A DNA stretch of 64,000 nucleotides from Yersinia artesiana (GCF_902726545.1 NZ_CACVAD010000008.1:1-64000); one strand, 5' to 3'. Positions 1-10,053 are shown, counted from the first letter of the stretch. Translations and numbers: made by a program. Notes: generated by a model not told the origin, from the letters alone.

Positions 1-76
1 GGTGCGTCCGAATGGACTCGAACCATCGACCCCCACCATGTCAAGGTGGTGCTCTAACCAACTGAGCTACGGACGC
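1..76 (-). tRNA. valW: tRNA-Val (anticodon GAC), cut at its 3' end by the window edge
   Basis: The reverse complement folds as a cloverleaf with acceptor stem GCGTCCG/CGGACGC, a TTCGAGT T-loop region and an anticodon loop TTGACAT, giving anticodon GAC (valine). The final A of CCA falls outside the window. It is nearly identical to the copy at 125-201, so the two are a tandem pair. In E. coli the matching pair valV/valW also lies beside mdtK; the symbol is by analogy. Confidence 0.95.
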
Positions 77-124
77 ACATCATACTCTTGGCATTCTAAT
101 AACTTGGCACTTTAATAATAAGAT

Positions 125-201
125 TGGTGCGTCCGAATGGACTCGAACCATCGACCCCCACCATGTCAAGGTGGTGCTCTAACCAACTGAGCTACGGACG
201 C
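125..201 (-). tRNA. valV: tRNA-Val (anticodon GAC)
   Basis: Second tandem tRNA-Val copy, with the same acceptor stem and GAC anticodon as the first; here the CCA end is encoded (TGG at 125-127 on the plus strand). The two copies are separated by about 48 nt and are probably processed from one transcript that reads leftwards. Confidence 0.96.
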
Positions 202-368
202 AATACCTAACTCTTATTATTCGCCATCAATGCTGACAGCGGGGACGAATATTAACGAGCCGCCCGTCCTCTGGCAAGGGGAAAAACATAATATTCACCG
301 CAAACTCACGTAATTGCTGCGCTTTTACTCATTGCGCTGTTTTTTTCTCCAGCTTTTCTTATTTGGTA

Positions 369-408
369 GGGCATTAATCACTGAGGTGAGCGTCAGCAAT
401 TAATGCCC
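369..408 (-). terminator. Hairpin downstream of mdtK
   Basis: A 10-bp perfect inverted repeat (GGGCATTAAT / ATTAATGCCC) with a 20-nt loop lies 15 nt after the mdtK stop codon. There is no clear U-run after it, so termination is only a suggestion; it may instead protect the mRNA 3' end. Confidence 0.4.
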
Positions 409-422
409 ATAATGACAAGCGC

Positions 423-1796
423 TTAGTGAGCGGCTTTTTGCAGAATAAAAGCCGCTGGCTGTTTTTGTAACCAGCGGATGCGCAGCGCCATCAATATAGC
501 TGCCGAAGTCAGGCCGATAACGAAGCCTATCCAGAAACCACTTGGCCCCATCGCTGGCACAATATAATCGGTCAACCCGAGTAAATAACCACTCGGTAGT
601 CCCAACAACCAATAGGCGGTGAAAGTAATAAAGAAGATCGAGCGAGTATCTTTATAACCGCGTAATACGCCGCTGCCGATCACCTGAATCGCATCAGATA
701 ATTGGTAAAGTGCCGCCAACAACATCAAGTGTGAGGCCATGACCACAACTTCAGGTGTCTTGTTATAGAGCAGCGCGATATGTTCGCGGAACACCACCGT
801 AAATATCGCGGTGACACATGCCAGCATTAACCCCACCGCAATACTGGTATACGCGGCCACTCTGGCGTTTTCAACTGACCCTTGCCCCAGACGGAAACCG
901 ACACGAATGGTCGCGGCGACACTCAATGACATCGGTAACATAAACATCAATGAACTGAAGTTGAGGGCAATCTGGTGCCCGGCCACGGCGACAATACCCA
1001 GCGGAGAAACCAGTAATGCGACGACCGCAAACAAAGTCACTTCGAAAAACAGCGCCAGCGCAACCGGCAGCCCAAGACCCCCGAGGCGTTTCATCACTTG
1101 CCAGTCCGGTGCGGCAAACCCTTTTTCCAGTTTGATATCTTGCTGTGAGCGGGCGCGAGTGACATACCAACGCATCATTAAAAACATCACCCAATAAACC
1201 GTTCCGGTAGCCACCCCGCAACCGACACCGCCTAATGCCGGAGCACCGAATTTACCGTAGATGAAGATATAGTTAACGGGGATATTGACCAACAGGCCAA
1301 TAAAACCAATCACCATCCCCGGCTTGGTTTTAGATAATCCTTCGCACTGATTACGTAGCACCTGGAAAAAGAGATAGCCTGGCGCGCCCCACATAATGGC
1401 ATGCAGGAAACCAACGGCCTTATCAGCCAGCACCGGATCAATGTCGTGCATCTGCTTAATTACGTGGTCGCTATTATAGATGACCACCATAATTAACACC
1501 GAGACACAGGATGCCAGCCAAAAGCCCTGTCTGACTTGATGAGCAATTTGGTTGCGGCGTCCGGAGCCATTAAGTTGGGCAACCGTTGGCGTCAATGCCA
1601 GCAATAACCCATGACCGAATAATATGGCGGGTAACCAGATAGAGGTCCCTACCGCCACCGCAGCCATATCGGTTGCACTGACCGAACCGGCCATAATAGT
1701 GTCAACCACACCCATGGCCGTTTGGGACAATTGCGCGATAACAACAGGAATAGCGAGAGCCAATAAGCTACGCGCTTCGACGATATACTTCTGCAC
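423..1796 (-). CDS. mdtK: Multidrug efflux pump MdtK (MATE family)
   Basis: 457-residue MATE transporter that exports drugs, dyes and fluoroquinolones in exchange for Na+ or H+ across the inner membrane. About 12 hydrophobic segments run through the whole protein, and the N-terminal stretch ([18 protein letters not shown]) is typical of the NorM/MdtK branch. Length matches E. coli MdtK (457). The gene lies between the tRNA-Val pair and the divergent ribE, the same arrangement as in E. coli, which supports orthology. No frameshift or truncation is seen. Confidence 0.95.
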   Translation of the reverse strand: MQKYIVEARSLLALAIPVVIAQLSQTAMGVVDTIMAGSVSATDMAAVAVGTSIWLPAILFGHGLLLALTPTVAQLNGSGRRNQIAHQVRQGFWLASCVSVLIMVVIYNSDHVIKQMHDIDPVLADKAVGFLHAIMWGAPGYLFFQVLRNQCEGLSKTKPGMVIGFIGLLVNIPVNYIFIYGKFGAPALGGVGCGVATGTVYWVMFLMMRWYVTRARSQQDIKLEKGFAAPDWQVMKRLGGLGLPVALALFFEVTLFAVVALLVSPLGIVAVAGHQIALNFSSLMFMLPMSLSVAATIRVGFRLGQGSVENARVAAYTSIAVGLMLACVTAIFTVVFREHIALLYNKTPEVVVMASHLMLLAALYQLSDAIQVIGSGVLRGYKDTRSIFFITFTAYWLLGLPSGYLLGLTDYIVPAMGPSGFWIGFVIGLTSAAILMALRIRWLQKQPAAFILQKAAH

Positions 1797-2110
1797 GTAT
1801 GCACCTTTATCTACCCATCGTCCTTGAAGATGTATGGGTATAACCTAGTTATAAGTTCAGTAGTGATAATTTATCGCTTTGTAGCCGATAAATAAAATAG
1901 CGGGAAAACATAATACTCTTGGAGCACGAAGAGTATAAAAGATTGTACCTCCTCGCCGAGCTTAAGCAATCCTTGTCATTCAGTTTCAATGAAATAACAC
2001 GAATACAGATTTTTAGTCTAAGTGGTTTGGTTTTCCTTATCTTCTGAGGCAAAATCAGGGCAGTGAAACTTTTCTTCTACAGACTTTTTTACAGATAAGA
2101 GGCATGGCGT
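1797..2110. other. Divergent mdtK/ribE promoter region
   Basis: AT-rich 314-nt region between two divergent genes, presumably holding both promoters. No FMN riboswitch is apparent (in enterobacteria that element sits before ribB), and no convincing small ORF was found. Confidence 0.4.
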
Positions 2111-2764
2111 ATGTTTACCGGTATTGTTCAAGGCACCGCGCCAGTGGTTGCCATTGACGAGAAATCCAACTTCCGCACCCATGTGGTTGAAATGCCAAGT
2201 GAAATGTTGCCTGAATTAGCATTAGGTGCTTCAGTGGCCCACAATGGCTGCTGCTTGACAGTGACTGAAGTAAACGGAAATCGAGTCAGTTTTGATTTAA
2301 TGAAGGAAACCCTGCGTATTACCAATTTGGGTGATATTAAAGTCGGGGATGTGGTTAATCTGGAGCGGGCCGCTAAATTTAGTGATGAAATTGGCGGGCA
2401 TCTCATGTCCGGTCATATTATTTGTACCGCGGAAATAGCCAAAATATACACCTCAGAAAATAATCGTCAGATCTGGTTTCGTATGCCCAGCGACGATTTA
2501 ATGAAATATGTATTACACAAAGGTTTTATCGGTATTGATGGCATCAGCCTGACTATCGGTGAAGTGGTGGGTAACCGTTTTTGCGTCCATTTGATTCCGG
2601 AAACACTGGCGCGAACCACATTAGGTAAAAAGCGCTTAGGGCATCGGGTGAATATTGAAATAGATCCACAAACACAGGCTGTAGTGGATACCGTTGAGCG
2701 GGTATTAGCGCAACGTGAAATTGCGCAGGTAGCTGCAGTGGCTGAAAAAGTCGCTCGCGCATAG
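2111..2764 (+). CDS. ribE: Riboflavin synthase, alpha subunit
   Basis: 217 residues. Catalyses the last step of riboflavin synthesis, dismutation of two 6,7-dimethyl-8-ribityllumazine molecules to riboflavin plus a pyrimidinedione. The MFTGIVQG start is the hallmark of the family, and two lumazine-binding repeats are visible (about residues 1-97 and 98-195, the second beginning near GHLMSGHI). Called ribC in E. coli naming. Start ATG at 2111 is fixed by the family motif. Followed directly by a strong terminator, so it is probably monocistronic. Confidence 0.96.
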   Translation: MFTGIVQGTAPVVAIDEKSNFRTHVVEMPSEMLPELALGASVAHNGCCLTVTEVNGNRVSFDLMKETLRITNLGDIKVGDVVNLERAAKFSDEIGGHLMSGHIICTAEIAKIYTSENNRQIWFRMPSDDLMKYVLHKGFIGIDGISLTIGEVVGNRFCVHLIPETLARTTLGKKRLGHRVNIEIDPQTQAVVDTVERVLAQREIAQVAAVAEKVARA

Positions 2765-2770
2765 AATAAT

Positions 2771-2802
2771 AAAAGGCAGGGCTGCTGTGCTCCTGCCTTT
2801 TT
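2771..2802 (+). terminator. Rho-independent terminator of ribE
   Basis: AAAAGGCAGG pairs with CCTGCCTTTT around an 11-nt loop, 7 nt after the ribE stop. The A/T flanks make it bidirectional, so it may also serve the convergent cfa gene. Confidence 0.85.
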
Positions 2803-2823
2803 AAAAAAGAATAACTTTAGATG

Positions 2824-3975
2824 TTAACGAGCAACCCGAATACCGCCTTCTACTCCATTGGGGCTGAATAATACCTGCCACAATTGAATATCTCTGGCGC
2901 GGAATGCACCGGCACAGGCATTCAGATAATAGCTAAACATCCGCTCAAATCGAGGCGAGTAATTCTCAGCTAATTTTGGCCATGCGGCTTGGAAACGTTC
3001 ATACCATGCCATCAGTGTTCGGTCGTAATCGGCGCCAAAATTATGCCAGTCTTCCATGATGAAATAAGGCTCGCTGGCTTTGGCAATATGTTGTACCGAT
3101 GGCAGACACCCATTGGGGAAAATATATTTATCAATCCATGGGTCAACACTCAGGTCAGTACGATTAGCACCAATGGTATGCAGCAGGAATAAACCGTCAG
3201 GTTTTAAATTACGCTTAACCACCTCAAAATAGGTGTTGTAATTTTTGGGGCCGACATGTTCGAACATTCCCACCGAGACTATACGATCAAATTGTTCGTC
3301 CAGGTCGCGATAATCTTGCAGTAAAATAGTGACATCCAACCCTTCGCAGCGTTCTTGTGCCAATTTTTGCTGTTCAGCTGAAATAGTGACACCTGAAACC
3401 GATACCCCGAAATGGCGCGCGGCGTAAGCGGCAAGCCCGCCCCAGCCACAACCAATATCGAGCAGTTTCATGCCCGGCGCTAATTGCAGCTTTTCACAGA
3501 TCATCTGCAATTTATTTTCCTGCGCTTGCTCAAGGGTGGTCGCATCTTTCCAATAGGCGCAGGAATATTGCATATTGGGGTCGAGCATTAGACTAAATAG
3601 ATCATTACCAAGATCGTAATGTTCCTTACCGACAATCCAGGCTCGTTTCTTTGATTGCAAATTAATAATACGTGCGGCGGCAATGCGTAAAGTATCTTTG
3701 AGATGGTGTGGAAGTTGATGCTCCAGGCCAGCCCTGAGAACGCGTTGGAAGAAAATATCCAGCCGATCGCATTCCCACCAGCCGTCCATATAACTCTCAC
3801 CTAATGCCAAAGATCCTTCTTGTAATACCCGCTTAAAGAAGTCTGGGTTATTAACTCTAATGTCGAAGGGGCGTGAGCCATTGATTTCAATATCCGCCCG
3901 GTTCAGCATTTCTTGCACAATGCGAAACCACGGATTTTCTTGAATACTCTGGTCTTCTATACAGGATGAACTCAT
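2824..3975 (-). CDS. cfa: Cyclopropane-fatty-acyl-phospholipid synthase
   Basis: 383 residues. Transfers a methylene group from S-adenosylmethionine to cis double bonds of membrane phospholipids, stabilising the membrane in stationary phase and acid. The SAM-binding motif LDIGCGWGG and the YWYERF/C-terminal family blocks are present, and it aligns end to end with E. coli Cfa (382). The reading frame stays open for 59 codons upstream, but the start at 3975 (MSSSCIED) matches the family and has GGAG spaced correctly. The convergent ribE shares the terminator. Confidence 0.95.
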   Translation of the reverse strand: MSSSCIEDQSIQENPWFRIVQEMLNRADIEINGSRPFDIRVNNPDFFKRVLQEGSLALGESYMDGWWECDRLDIFFQRVLRAGLEHQLPHHLKDTLRIAAARIINLQSKKRAWIVGKEHYDLGNDLFSLMLDPNMQYSCAYWKDATTLEQAQENKLQMICEKLQLAPGMKLLDIGCGWGGLAAYAARHFGVSVSGVTISAEQQKLAQERCEGLDVTILLQDYRDLDEQFDRIVSVGMFEHVGPKNYNTYFEVVKRNLKPDGLFLLHTIGANRTDLSVDPWIDKYIFPNGCLPSVQHIAKASEPYFIMEDWHNFGADYDRTLMAWYERFQAAWPKLAENYSPRFERMFSYYLNACAGAFRARDIQLWQVLFSPNGVEGGIRVAR

Positions 3976-4211
3976 AGCTTCTCCATCACTTTCTTCTGAC
4001 TTATGACCCGCGATAAAATCTATATGCGCAGATACATACCAATAAAGTTGGTGTCTGGTATCCATTACGGACAGAGGAAGATTAAGAAGAAACCCTAATT
4101 TAGGGTTACTCATCCATAAGAGTAAATGTGACGCAATCCACGCGTCCAGCAAGTGCTTAAGATAATGCTTTTTTTAAATGATATTCTAATTGGTTAAACC
4201 GAGTATAGGCC

Positions 4212-4248
4212 TGCCGGGAAGCTTTCTCAATACTAAATCTTTCCCGGC
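4212..4248 (-). terminator. Inverted repeat after punC
   Basis: GCCGGGAA / TTCCCGGC hairpin with a 20-nt spacer between punC and cfa. It is not followed by a U-run on either strand, so it is a weak terminator candidate. Confidence 0.3.
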
Positions 4249-4282
4249 CGAGATTCCGCTTAGTGACTATTTCTGTTGAGAA

Positions 4283-5500
4283 TTATGACTCTTCGCAAAT
4301 ATAGTCAGACTTGTTAGTCTGGGTTTTATTATTCCGCAACGCATAGCAATGAATGCCATATCCCAATGCAGCTAACACAACCGTTGTCAGCATCACAGTG
4401 ACGGTTGCCAACAACGGTTGGCTGATATAGGCCGACACCAGCATGCTGGCAATAAAACACAAGCCCAGTTGCAGTGTGTTTTGCAACGCTGCTGCTTTAC
4501 CCGTATTGGCGGGAAAGGGCGTTAATGCATTTGCTACGATAATAGGGTAGCAGGCACCATTCACAAGCGCCATTAAGCAGAACGGAATAAGTAAGGTCAC
4601 CAGTGTGGGTGTCGTCATCGTTGCTATCAGATAGAGTGCAATCATACTGATAGCATAACCGGCCAATAGCCACGGTAGCAGGGTGTTGCCCTTCATTCGA
4701 CTCAATGCACTACGACAACCAAATCCCCCCAGTAGAAAGGCCAATGTTTGTGGAACATAACTCAAACCAATGACATTCGGGCTATATCCCATATCGCCTA
4801 AAATAAACGGTGAACCCGTTAACCAGGCGAAAAATCCGGCGCTGCATGCAGCAAACATCATCACGTTGCCGCTGAATACCGGCGATTTCAGCAACTGCCA
4901 GAAACTAATGGCGTTTTTGTTTTTATCTACGTTATCCGGCGCTGTTTTTTTCCGTTCCTTAAGCAAAGCAGTCGGAATCAGTAGCAGCAGGGTAATCGCC
5001 AATAGCACGACAAAAATTGAGCGCCAGCTGAAATGGTTTAATAACCAGGCACCCAGTAATGGCGCGAGCGCAGGGGATAACGCCACTAAGGGCATAATGG
5101 TTGCAAATACCCGGTTGGCCTTGCCGTCGCGATAGCGATCGACCACTAAGGCTTGCCAACTCACTGCCGCGGAACACACCCCCACCGCCTGAATAAAGCG
5201 CAAAACCAATAACTGCGCTGCAGTTTCAACCCATAAAACCCCCAGGCAGCCGATGGCAAATAATCCCAATCCTGCTAATAGCACTGGTTTGCGACCTATT
5301 TTATCCGAAACCGGCCCCCAGATAAGTTGGGCGATAGCGAAACCGGCGAGAAAGATACTGAGGCTGGCGCTGATGGATCCAGCGGAGGTTTGGAGTTCTT
5401 GTTGCATGGCACCAAATGCGGGCAAATACATATCAGTGGCCAGATACCCCAACATGCTCAAACCGGCCAGATAGAACATAAAACTCGATGTCGTTTTCAT
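4283..5500 (-). CDS. punC: Purine nucleoside transporter PunC (MFS, Bcr/CflA family)
   Basis: 405-residue major facilitator with about 12 membrane segments. The motif after the second segment ([15 protein letters not shown]) is the MFS A-motif. Orthologous by position and length to E. coli YdhC, renamed PunC and shown to import purine nucleosides such as adenosine. It is divergent from the LysR gene punR (ydhB), its known activator in E. coli, with a 230-nt shared promoter region. Earlier annotations as a drug-resistance transporter rest only on family membership. Confidence 0.88.
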   Translation of the reverse strand: MKTTSSFMFYLAGLSMLGYLATDMYLPAFGAMQQELQTSAGSISASLSIFLAGFAIAQLIWGPVSDKIGRKPVLLAGLGLFAIGCLGVLWVETAAQLLVLRFIQAVGVCSAAVSWQALVVDRYRDGKANRVFATIMPLVALSPALAPLLGAWLLNHFSWRSIFVVLLAITLLLLIPTALLKERKKTAPDNVDKNKNAISFWQLLKSPVFSGNVMMFAACSAGFFAWLTGSPFILGDMGYSPNVIGLSYVPQTLAFLLGGFGCRSALSRMKGNTLLPWLLAGYAISMIALYLIATMTTPTLVTLLIPFCLMALVNGACYPIIVANALTPFPANTGKAAALQNTLQLGLCFIASMLVSAYISQPLLATVTVMLTTVVLAALGYGIHCYALRNNKTQTNKSDYICEES

Positions 5501-5730
5501 TATTGTTTCTCATTATATCCTTCGTCTTTGAAAGCGCAGGGGGTAGCTGCCTACCTGTGGCTCCAATGACTTTGGCTAAATTATAGTTTTGCAGGTAAAA
5601 CTTTTGTTATTGAAAATTAATAGCGGGGGGCATTCTAGCGGCGCGATATTCGGTTGTGAAACGGTAATATTTGCGCCATGCTATCAAAAATATTGATAGT
5701 AAATATTTCGTCTAAGAGAAGCGCCAAACC

Positions 5731-6669
5731 ATGTGGTCAGAATATTCATTGGATGTCGTCGATGCGGTTGCCCGAACGGGAAGTTTCAGTGCGGCCGCTC
5801 AAGAATTGCACCGCGTGCCGTCTGCGATAAGTTATACCGTGCGTCAATTGGAGGAGTGGTTGGCTGTGCCGCTGTTTGCGCGCCGTCATCGGGATGTCGA
5901 ATTGACCGAAGCAGGCAAGATTTTTATTAAAGAAGCCCGCGATGTTATCAAAAAAATGAATGGCACACGCCGTCAATGTCAACAAGTGGCGAATGGTTGG
6001 CGCGGGCAGCTAAATATCGTGATCGATAAAATCGTCAAACCACAGCGTAGCCGCCGATTAGTGTTGGATTTTTATCGCCATTTTCCTGATATCGAATTGC
6101 GGGTGCGTTATGAAGTCTTTAACGGCGTTTGGGATGCGTTGGTGGATGGGCAAGCGGATATGGCCATTGGCGCGACTCGTGCTATCCCAGTTGGCGGGCG
6201 GTTTGTCTTCCGCGATATGGGTTTTTTGACCTGGCAATGTGTGGTCAGTGTTAATCACCCTTTAGCGCAGTTAACCGGGCCGCTTAGTGATGATCAGTTG
6301 CGGCCTTATCCCTCCCTCTGTTTAGAGGATACTGCGAGAAATTTGCCGAAACGAGATACCTGGACGTTAGATAACCAACAGCGATTAGTGGCACCGGACT
6401 GGCTGACGGGCATAGACTGCCTGTGTGAGGGGTTATGTATTGGCATGGTGCCCACTCATATGGTATCGCCCCTGATTGCACAAGGGAAACTGACAGCTTT
6501 AACACTCGACGAACCCTTACCTGATAGCCCGTGCTGCTTGACGTGGGAGCAGAATAGCCATTCCCCGGCCTTAGCCTGGATGTTGGAATATTTGGGTGAC
6601 AGTGTCACGTTAAATGATGAGTGGTTAAGAGATGACAATGGCTCGGTTGATGAGAAACGGCAGGAGTAG
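5731..6669 (+). CDS. punR: LysR-type regulator PunR
   Basis: 312 residues with an N-terminal winged helix-turn-helix (about residues 1-60, GSFSAAAQELHRVPSAISY) and a periplasmic-binding-like effector domain. Position and length match E. coli YdhB/PunR, which activates the divergent punC in response to purine nucleosides. The start has a weak Shine-Dalgarno (AGAAGCG). Purine control in this locus is thus split between PunR (import) and PurR (synthesis), both encoded here. Confidence 0.87.
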   Translation: MWSEYSLDVVDAVARTGSFSAAAQELHRVPSAISYTVRQLEEWLAVPLFARRHRDVELTEAGKIFIKEARDVIKKMNGTRRQCQQVANGWRGQLNIVIDKIVKPQRSRRLVLDFYRHFPDIELRVRYEVFNGVWDALVDGQADMAIGATRAIPVGGRFVFRDMGFLTWQCVVSVNHPLAQLTGPLSDDQLRPYPSLCLEDTARNLPKRDTWTLDNQQRLVAPDWLTGIDCLCEGLCIGMVPTHMVSPLIAQGKLTALTLDEPLPDSPCCLTWEQNSHSPALAWMLEYLGDSVTLNDEWLRDDNGSVDEKRQE

Positions 6670-6724
6670 CAGCCGGCAACAGGGTGCTACCGGCAGGCTA
6701 AGTGTGCTGCGACGATAATCGTGT

Positions 6725-7750
6725 TTAGCGACGATAATCGCGGAATGGGCCATCAGCAACAGAGCGGCGTTCGACCAATTTGGGATGTACTTCAATGGTT
6801 TGAGGATCTTCGCGTTTGCTGACAATTCTGTCGAGCAACATCGCAAAAGCCGTTTCACCCAATCGCTCTTTCGGCTGATGAATGGTGGTCAGTGCTGGTG
6901 AGAAATAACGGGCATTACGCACATTGTCATACCCGATCACCGAAATATCTTGTGGCACTCGCAAACCTAATTCATCTGCGGCACATATCGCGCCCATCGC
7001 CATAATATCACCACCACAGAATACAGCAGTTGGACGATGCTTTTGCGTCAGAATTTGATGCATGGCTTTATAGCCGGATTCTGGCTCAAAATCACCTTGA
7101 ACCACCCATTCTTCTCGCAGGGTGATATTGGCCTCCTCTAACGCTTTCAGAAAGCCCTGATGACGACCACCACCGGTATTACGCGATAACTGACCGGGGA
7201 TAGCCCCGATATCGCGATGACCGCGCTCAATAAGATAACGGCCAGCTAAATAACCGCCTTCGAATGCATTATCAATAATCGAGTCGGTAAAATCGCCACG
7301 GGCAGTACCCCAGTCCATCACTACCATCGGGATATTGCGATAATCTTCTAACATCCCCAGCAGTTGCTCTGGATATTCAGAACACATCACCAGCAATCCA
7401 TCGACACGTTTTTGTGCCAACATCGCCAAATAGGCTTTTTGCTTGTCAAGATTATTATGAGAGTTACATAAAATCAGGGTGTAACCTTTGCTATAACAGC
7501 TATTTTCGACCGCTTCGATCACTTCAGCAAAATAGGGGGCTTCGCTGGATGTCGCCAACAAGCCAATTGATTTAGTGTGATTGACTTTCAAACTGCGGGC
7601 CACCGCGCTCGGTGAATAATGCAGTTCTTTAATGGCCGCCCACACTGCGGCCTTGGTGTCTTCGGCGACGAAACGAGTTTTGTTGATAACGTGCGAAACG
7701 GTGGTAGTAGACACACCCGCGTGTTTGGCCACATCTTTAATCGTTGCCAT
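6725..7750 (-). CDS. purR: Purine repressor PurR (LacI family)
   Basis: 341 residues, the same length as E. coli PurR and highly similar. N-terminal LacI-type HTH ([20 protein letters not shown]) and hinge helix, then a ribose-binding-like domain that binds hypoxanthine or guanine as corepressor. The frame is open 8 codons further upstream, but the family start MATIKDVA at 7750 is chosen. A PUR-box-like site lies 47 nt upstream, in keeping with known autoregulation. Confidence 0.96.
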   Translation of the reverse strand: MATIKDVAKHAGVSTTTVSHVINKTRFVAEDTKAAVWAAIKELHYSPSAVARSLKVNHTKSIGLLATSSEAPYFAEVIEAVENSCYSKGYTLILCNSHNNLDKQKAYLAMLAQKRVDGLLVMCSEYPEQLLGMLEDYRNIPMVVMDWGTARGDFTDSIIDNAFEGGYLAGRYLIERGHRDIGAIPGQLSRNTGGGRHQGFLKALEEANITLREEWVVQGDFEPESGYKAMHQILTQKHRPTAVFCGGDIMAMGAICAADELGLRVPQDISVIGYDNVRNARYFSPALTTIHQPKERLGETAFAMLLDRIVSKREDPQTIEVHPKLVERRSVADGPFRDYRR

Positions 7751-7796
7751 AAAAAGAATGACTCCTAAGCTCACCTGTTACAGCAGGTAAGTATTA

Positions 7797-7812
7797 TGTT
7801 AATCGTTTGCCT
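7797..7812 (-). promoter_or_regulatory. Candidate PurR operator (PUR box) before purR
   Basis: On the minus strand the 16-mer AGGCAAACGATTAACA matches the PUR box (ACGCAAACGTTTTCGT) well in its left half (GCAAACG) and weakly in the right half. Its position 47-62 nt upstream of the start fits autoregulation. Confidence 0.55.
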
Positions 7813-8047
7813 ACATGACTCGAACACCGCTCAGACAGAAACAAGATAGTAGGCTGGAGAGCTAAGTCAGATGGTCGTCTGAGAGTATTTATTAGACGTT
7901 ATTAGTCGGCATACAGTTGTGAACTGCGAATTTTGGCTGATCTGGAGGAAAAGTGGAAGAGGTAATCAATGTTATAAAGTGCGTAATGAGCACAAGATTT
8001 TTTTTCTTAACTGTGGGAAAATAATTTAACGCACTAATTATGTGCCT
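7813..8047. other. Intergenic region between purR and the ERIC element
   Basis: About 235 nt with no ORF carrying a credible ribosome-binding site. It presumably contains the purR promoter. A/T-rich at the right end. Confidence 0.3.
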
Positions 8048-8124
8048 TTACCCTACTATACTTTAAATAGTTCGAGCGAGTGAAGTTGGCCAACGCACAT
8101 GCTATTTGAAGTATAACGCGTATA
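8048..8124. repeat. Internally deleted ERIC element
   Basis: Begins TTACCCTACTATACTT and ends CACATGCTATTTGAAGTATAACGCG, the two ends of an ERIC (compare 24305-24431), but the conserved centre with the CCCCAGG core is missing, leaving about 77 bp. Short ERICs of this kind are known in yersiniae. It ends 25 nt before the ynhF start. Confidence 0.75.
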
Positions 8125-8149
8125 AAAATTAACCGACTGAGGAGTTCTT

Positions 8150-8239
8150 ATGGATACCAATCTGAAAATGTCGCTGATTACGACTGTTGGTGCGCTGGCG
8201 ATGATTATTGTCTTTAGCTTCGTGGCGGTCATGAATTAA
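8150..8239 (+). CDS. ynhF: Small membrane protein YnhF
   Basis: 29-codon ORF (MDTNLKMSLITTVGALAMI...), mostly one transmembrane helix (residues 9-27). It resembles E. coli YnhF (29 residues), a small membrane protein encoded at the same place between purR and sodB. A good ribosome-binding site (GAGGAG, 6-7 nt before the ATG) precedes it and a rho-independent terminator follows, so it is a genuine monocistronic gene. Function is unknown; in E. coli it purifies as a hydrophobic membrane peptide. Confidence 0.85.
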   Translation: MDTNLKMSLITTVGALAMIIVFSFVAVMN

Positions 8240-8271
8240 TTAAGCCGCAAGCCGGTGTGCAGTGATAAGTA

Positions 8272-8292
8272 GGGCGGTTAACCCGCCCTTAA
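8272..8292 (+). terminator. Terminator of ynhF
   Basis: GGGCGG / CCGCCC stem with a TTAAC loop, followed by TTAATTATTTTA, 32 nt after the ynhF stop. Confidence 0.7.
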
Positions 8293-8342
8293 TTATTTTA
8301 ACTGGTAATACGATGACGTAGCTTTTTGGGTTTTTCGCCTTA

Positions 8343-8921
8343 TCAGGCTAAGTTTTTCTCAACAAAAGACCAATTCACCAGCGCCCAGAAATTCTCCAAA
8401 TATTTTGGTCGCGCATTACGATAATCAATATAGTAAGCGTGTTCCCACACATCCACAGTTAACAACGGCTTATCAGCGGTCGTCAGCGGTGTCGCCGCAT
8501 TTGATGTGCTGACAATAGCCAAAGTACCATCTGTTTTCTTGACCAGCCAGGTCCAGCCTGCACCAAAGTTTTTCACTGCCGCATCGGTAAATTGCGCTTT
8601 AAATTCAGCGAAAGAACCAAAGGACTGATTAATGGCCTCAGCGACTTTGCCAGTTGGCTCACCGCCACCATTTGGTGACAAACAGTGCCAGTAGAAAGTG
8701 TGGTTCCAGACTTGGGCTGCATTGTTAAAAATACCGCCACTGGAGGTTTTGACAATTTCTTCCAAGGATTTACCTGCAAACTCAGTATCCTTGATCAGGT
8801 TATTGAGATTCACCACATAGGTATTGTGGTGCTTGCCATAATGGTATTCCAGTGTTTCAGCCGAAATGTGCGGTTCCAATGCATTTTGTGCATAAGGTAA
8901 TGCCGGTAATTCAAAAGACAT
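8343..8921 (-). CDS. sodB: Superoxide dismutase [Fe]
   Basis: 192 residues. Converts superoxide to H2O2 and O2 in the cytoplasm using Fe. The ligands are in place: His27, the His of WNHTFYWH, and the [11 protein letters not shown] block with Asp and His. Start at 8921 ([10 protein letters not shown]) matches E. coli SodB and has AGGAGA before it; the open frame upstream is ignored. The start region (8917-8926) is complementary at 9 of 10 positions to the core of the RyhB sRNA encoded at 39.8 kb, as expected for the classic RyhB-sodB repression under iron starvation. Confidence 0.97.
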   Translation of the reverse strand: MSFELPALPYAQNALEPHISAETLEYHYGKHHNTYVVNLNNLIKDTEFAGKSLEEIVKTSSGGIFNNAAQVWNHTFYWHCLSPNGGGEPTGKVAEAINQSFGSFAEFKAQFTDAAVKNFGAGWTWLVKKTDGTLAIVSTSNAATPLTTADKPLLTVDVWEHAYYIDYRNARPKYLENFWALVNWSFVEKNLA

Positions 8922-9146
8922 AGCTCTCTCCTTTCGGGGTTGCTCAGGGTGTTTGCTCCTCAAATCCAATCATGAATTTTTGCTAAAATGAGGCGAGGAG
9001 CGGTTAAAATCGTAATTGTTGTATTTTTGTTGTGGGTATTAATCTTAACAATTTTCGCCAAAAATGACAGAGATAACCACAGTATTAGATGGGATATTAA
9101 GTGAAAGTGATACGTGATGTCATGGGAGTGAAGGGCATGCTGAGCG

Positions 9147-9172
9147 TCAGCACCCGATAGACCGGGTGCTGA
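9147..9172 (-). terminator. Hairpin after mepH
   Basis: Perfect 10-bp stem TCAGCACCCG / CGGGTGCTGA with a 6-nt loop, 8 nt beyond the mepH stop. No U-run follows, so its role as a terminator is uncertain. Confidence 0.5.
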
Positions 9173-9180
9173 TGCTGGGA

Positions 9181-10053
9181 TTAGCGGATAGTTTTCGGTG
9201 TCACAACACGACGAGCGCCGACATAGTGATCTTGCCAGTAGTCATTATCTAGCATGCTGATACGAATTTCTTCACCGGTGCGTGGTGACTGGATAAATTT
9301 GCCGTTGCCTAAATAAACGCCGACATGATCAGCAACACCGCGATTAGCAATATTGAAGAACACTAAATCACCGCTTTCTAATTCAGCGCGCTTAACCGGT
9401 GCTGCATCACGCAAATGATACATTTCATTAGCAGTACGTGGCATTTTTATTCTGATGACATCTTTGTAGGCGTAGTAAATAAGCCCGCTGCAATCAAAAC
9501 CGGTATTAGGGGAGGTGCCACCCCAGCGATAAGGTTTGCCCACTTGCTTCATCAGTTTGCTCATTGCGGTTTGTTTGGCATGCTGGTAGCGCTTTTTATG
9601 CGCAGAGCTGAGCTTTATTTTATTATTTGCCGCTAATTCAGTATTCGCTTTACCTTGGACTTTATTGCGCTGGCGGCCATAAGCCACTTTTTCTGTTTTG
9701 TTAACCGCAGCCTTTTTATTGGCAGCCGTTTTAATATTCGTTTTTTTGCTGGCAGGTTTACTGACTTCCTGTGTTTTCTTCTTAATGGTTTTGCTGGCAG
9801 TGGCTGTCGTTTTCTTTTTATCGCTGTTGGCCGCTATTTTATTTGTCATGCTTTTACTGCTGGTTTTATTGCTATCAACTTTGGCTTTTTTAATATTCTT
9901 ATCAGCTTTACGTTTTTTACGGTCATCAGGACTGGCCTGACTAACCTGGCCTTTCTTTTGCTCAGCCGAGACGTGAGCCTGCGGCGACGCATGCGCGAGG
10001 TTTAGAAATAGCTGGGTAAACAGCAGCACAAACAGCGTAAGTATTAAACGCAT
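9181..10053 (-). CDS. mepH: Murein DD-endopeptidase MepH (NlpC/P60 family)
   Basis: 290 residues. Signal peptide (about 1-23, MRLILTLFVLLFTQLFLNLAHA), then a Lys/Ala/Thr-rich low-complexity linker (about 25-155), then the C-terminal NlpC/P60 domain with catalytic Cys188 in FDCSGL and the catalytic His in ADHVGVY. It cleaves D-Ala-mDAP cross-links during wall expansion. The longest frame begins with a GTG 15 codons upstream; ATG at 10053 is preferred because the signal peptide starts there. Same position as E. coli ydhO between sodB and grxD. The linker is longer than in E. coli (271-residue protein). Confidence 0.92.
   Translation of the reverse strand: MRLILTLFVLLFTQLFLNLAHASPQAHVSAEQKKGQVSQASPDDRKKRKADKNIKKAKVDSNKTSSKSMTNKIAANSDKKKTTATASKTIKKKTQEVSKPASKKTNIKTAANKKAAVNKTEKVAYGRQRNKVQGKANTELAANNKIKLSSAHKKRYQHAKQTAMSKLMKQVGKPYRWGGTSPNTGFDCSGLIYYAYKDVIRIKMPRTANEMYHLRDAAPVKRAELESGDLVFFNIANRGVADHVGVYLGNGKFIQSPRTGEEIRISMLDNDYWQDHYVGARRVVTPKTIR

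Noticed and set aside
811..1197. Plus-strand frames inside mdtK
   Set aside because: Antisense shadow of a GC-biased membrane protein gene; no family resemblance.
1797..2110. FMN riboswitch before ribE
   Set aside because: I looked for the conserved RFN core and found none; in enterobacteria the element sits before ribB.
3976..4152. 59-codon N-terminal extension of Cfa
   Set aside because: No similarity to the family; MSSSCIED at 3975 has a proper GGAG and matches E. coli.
9655..10005. Long open frames on the plus strand opposite mepH
   Set aside because: They are the antisense of the Lys/Ala-rich linker of MepH, which gives Phe/Leu-rich, stop-poor translation; no ribosome-binding site.
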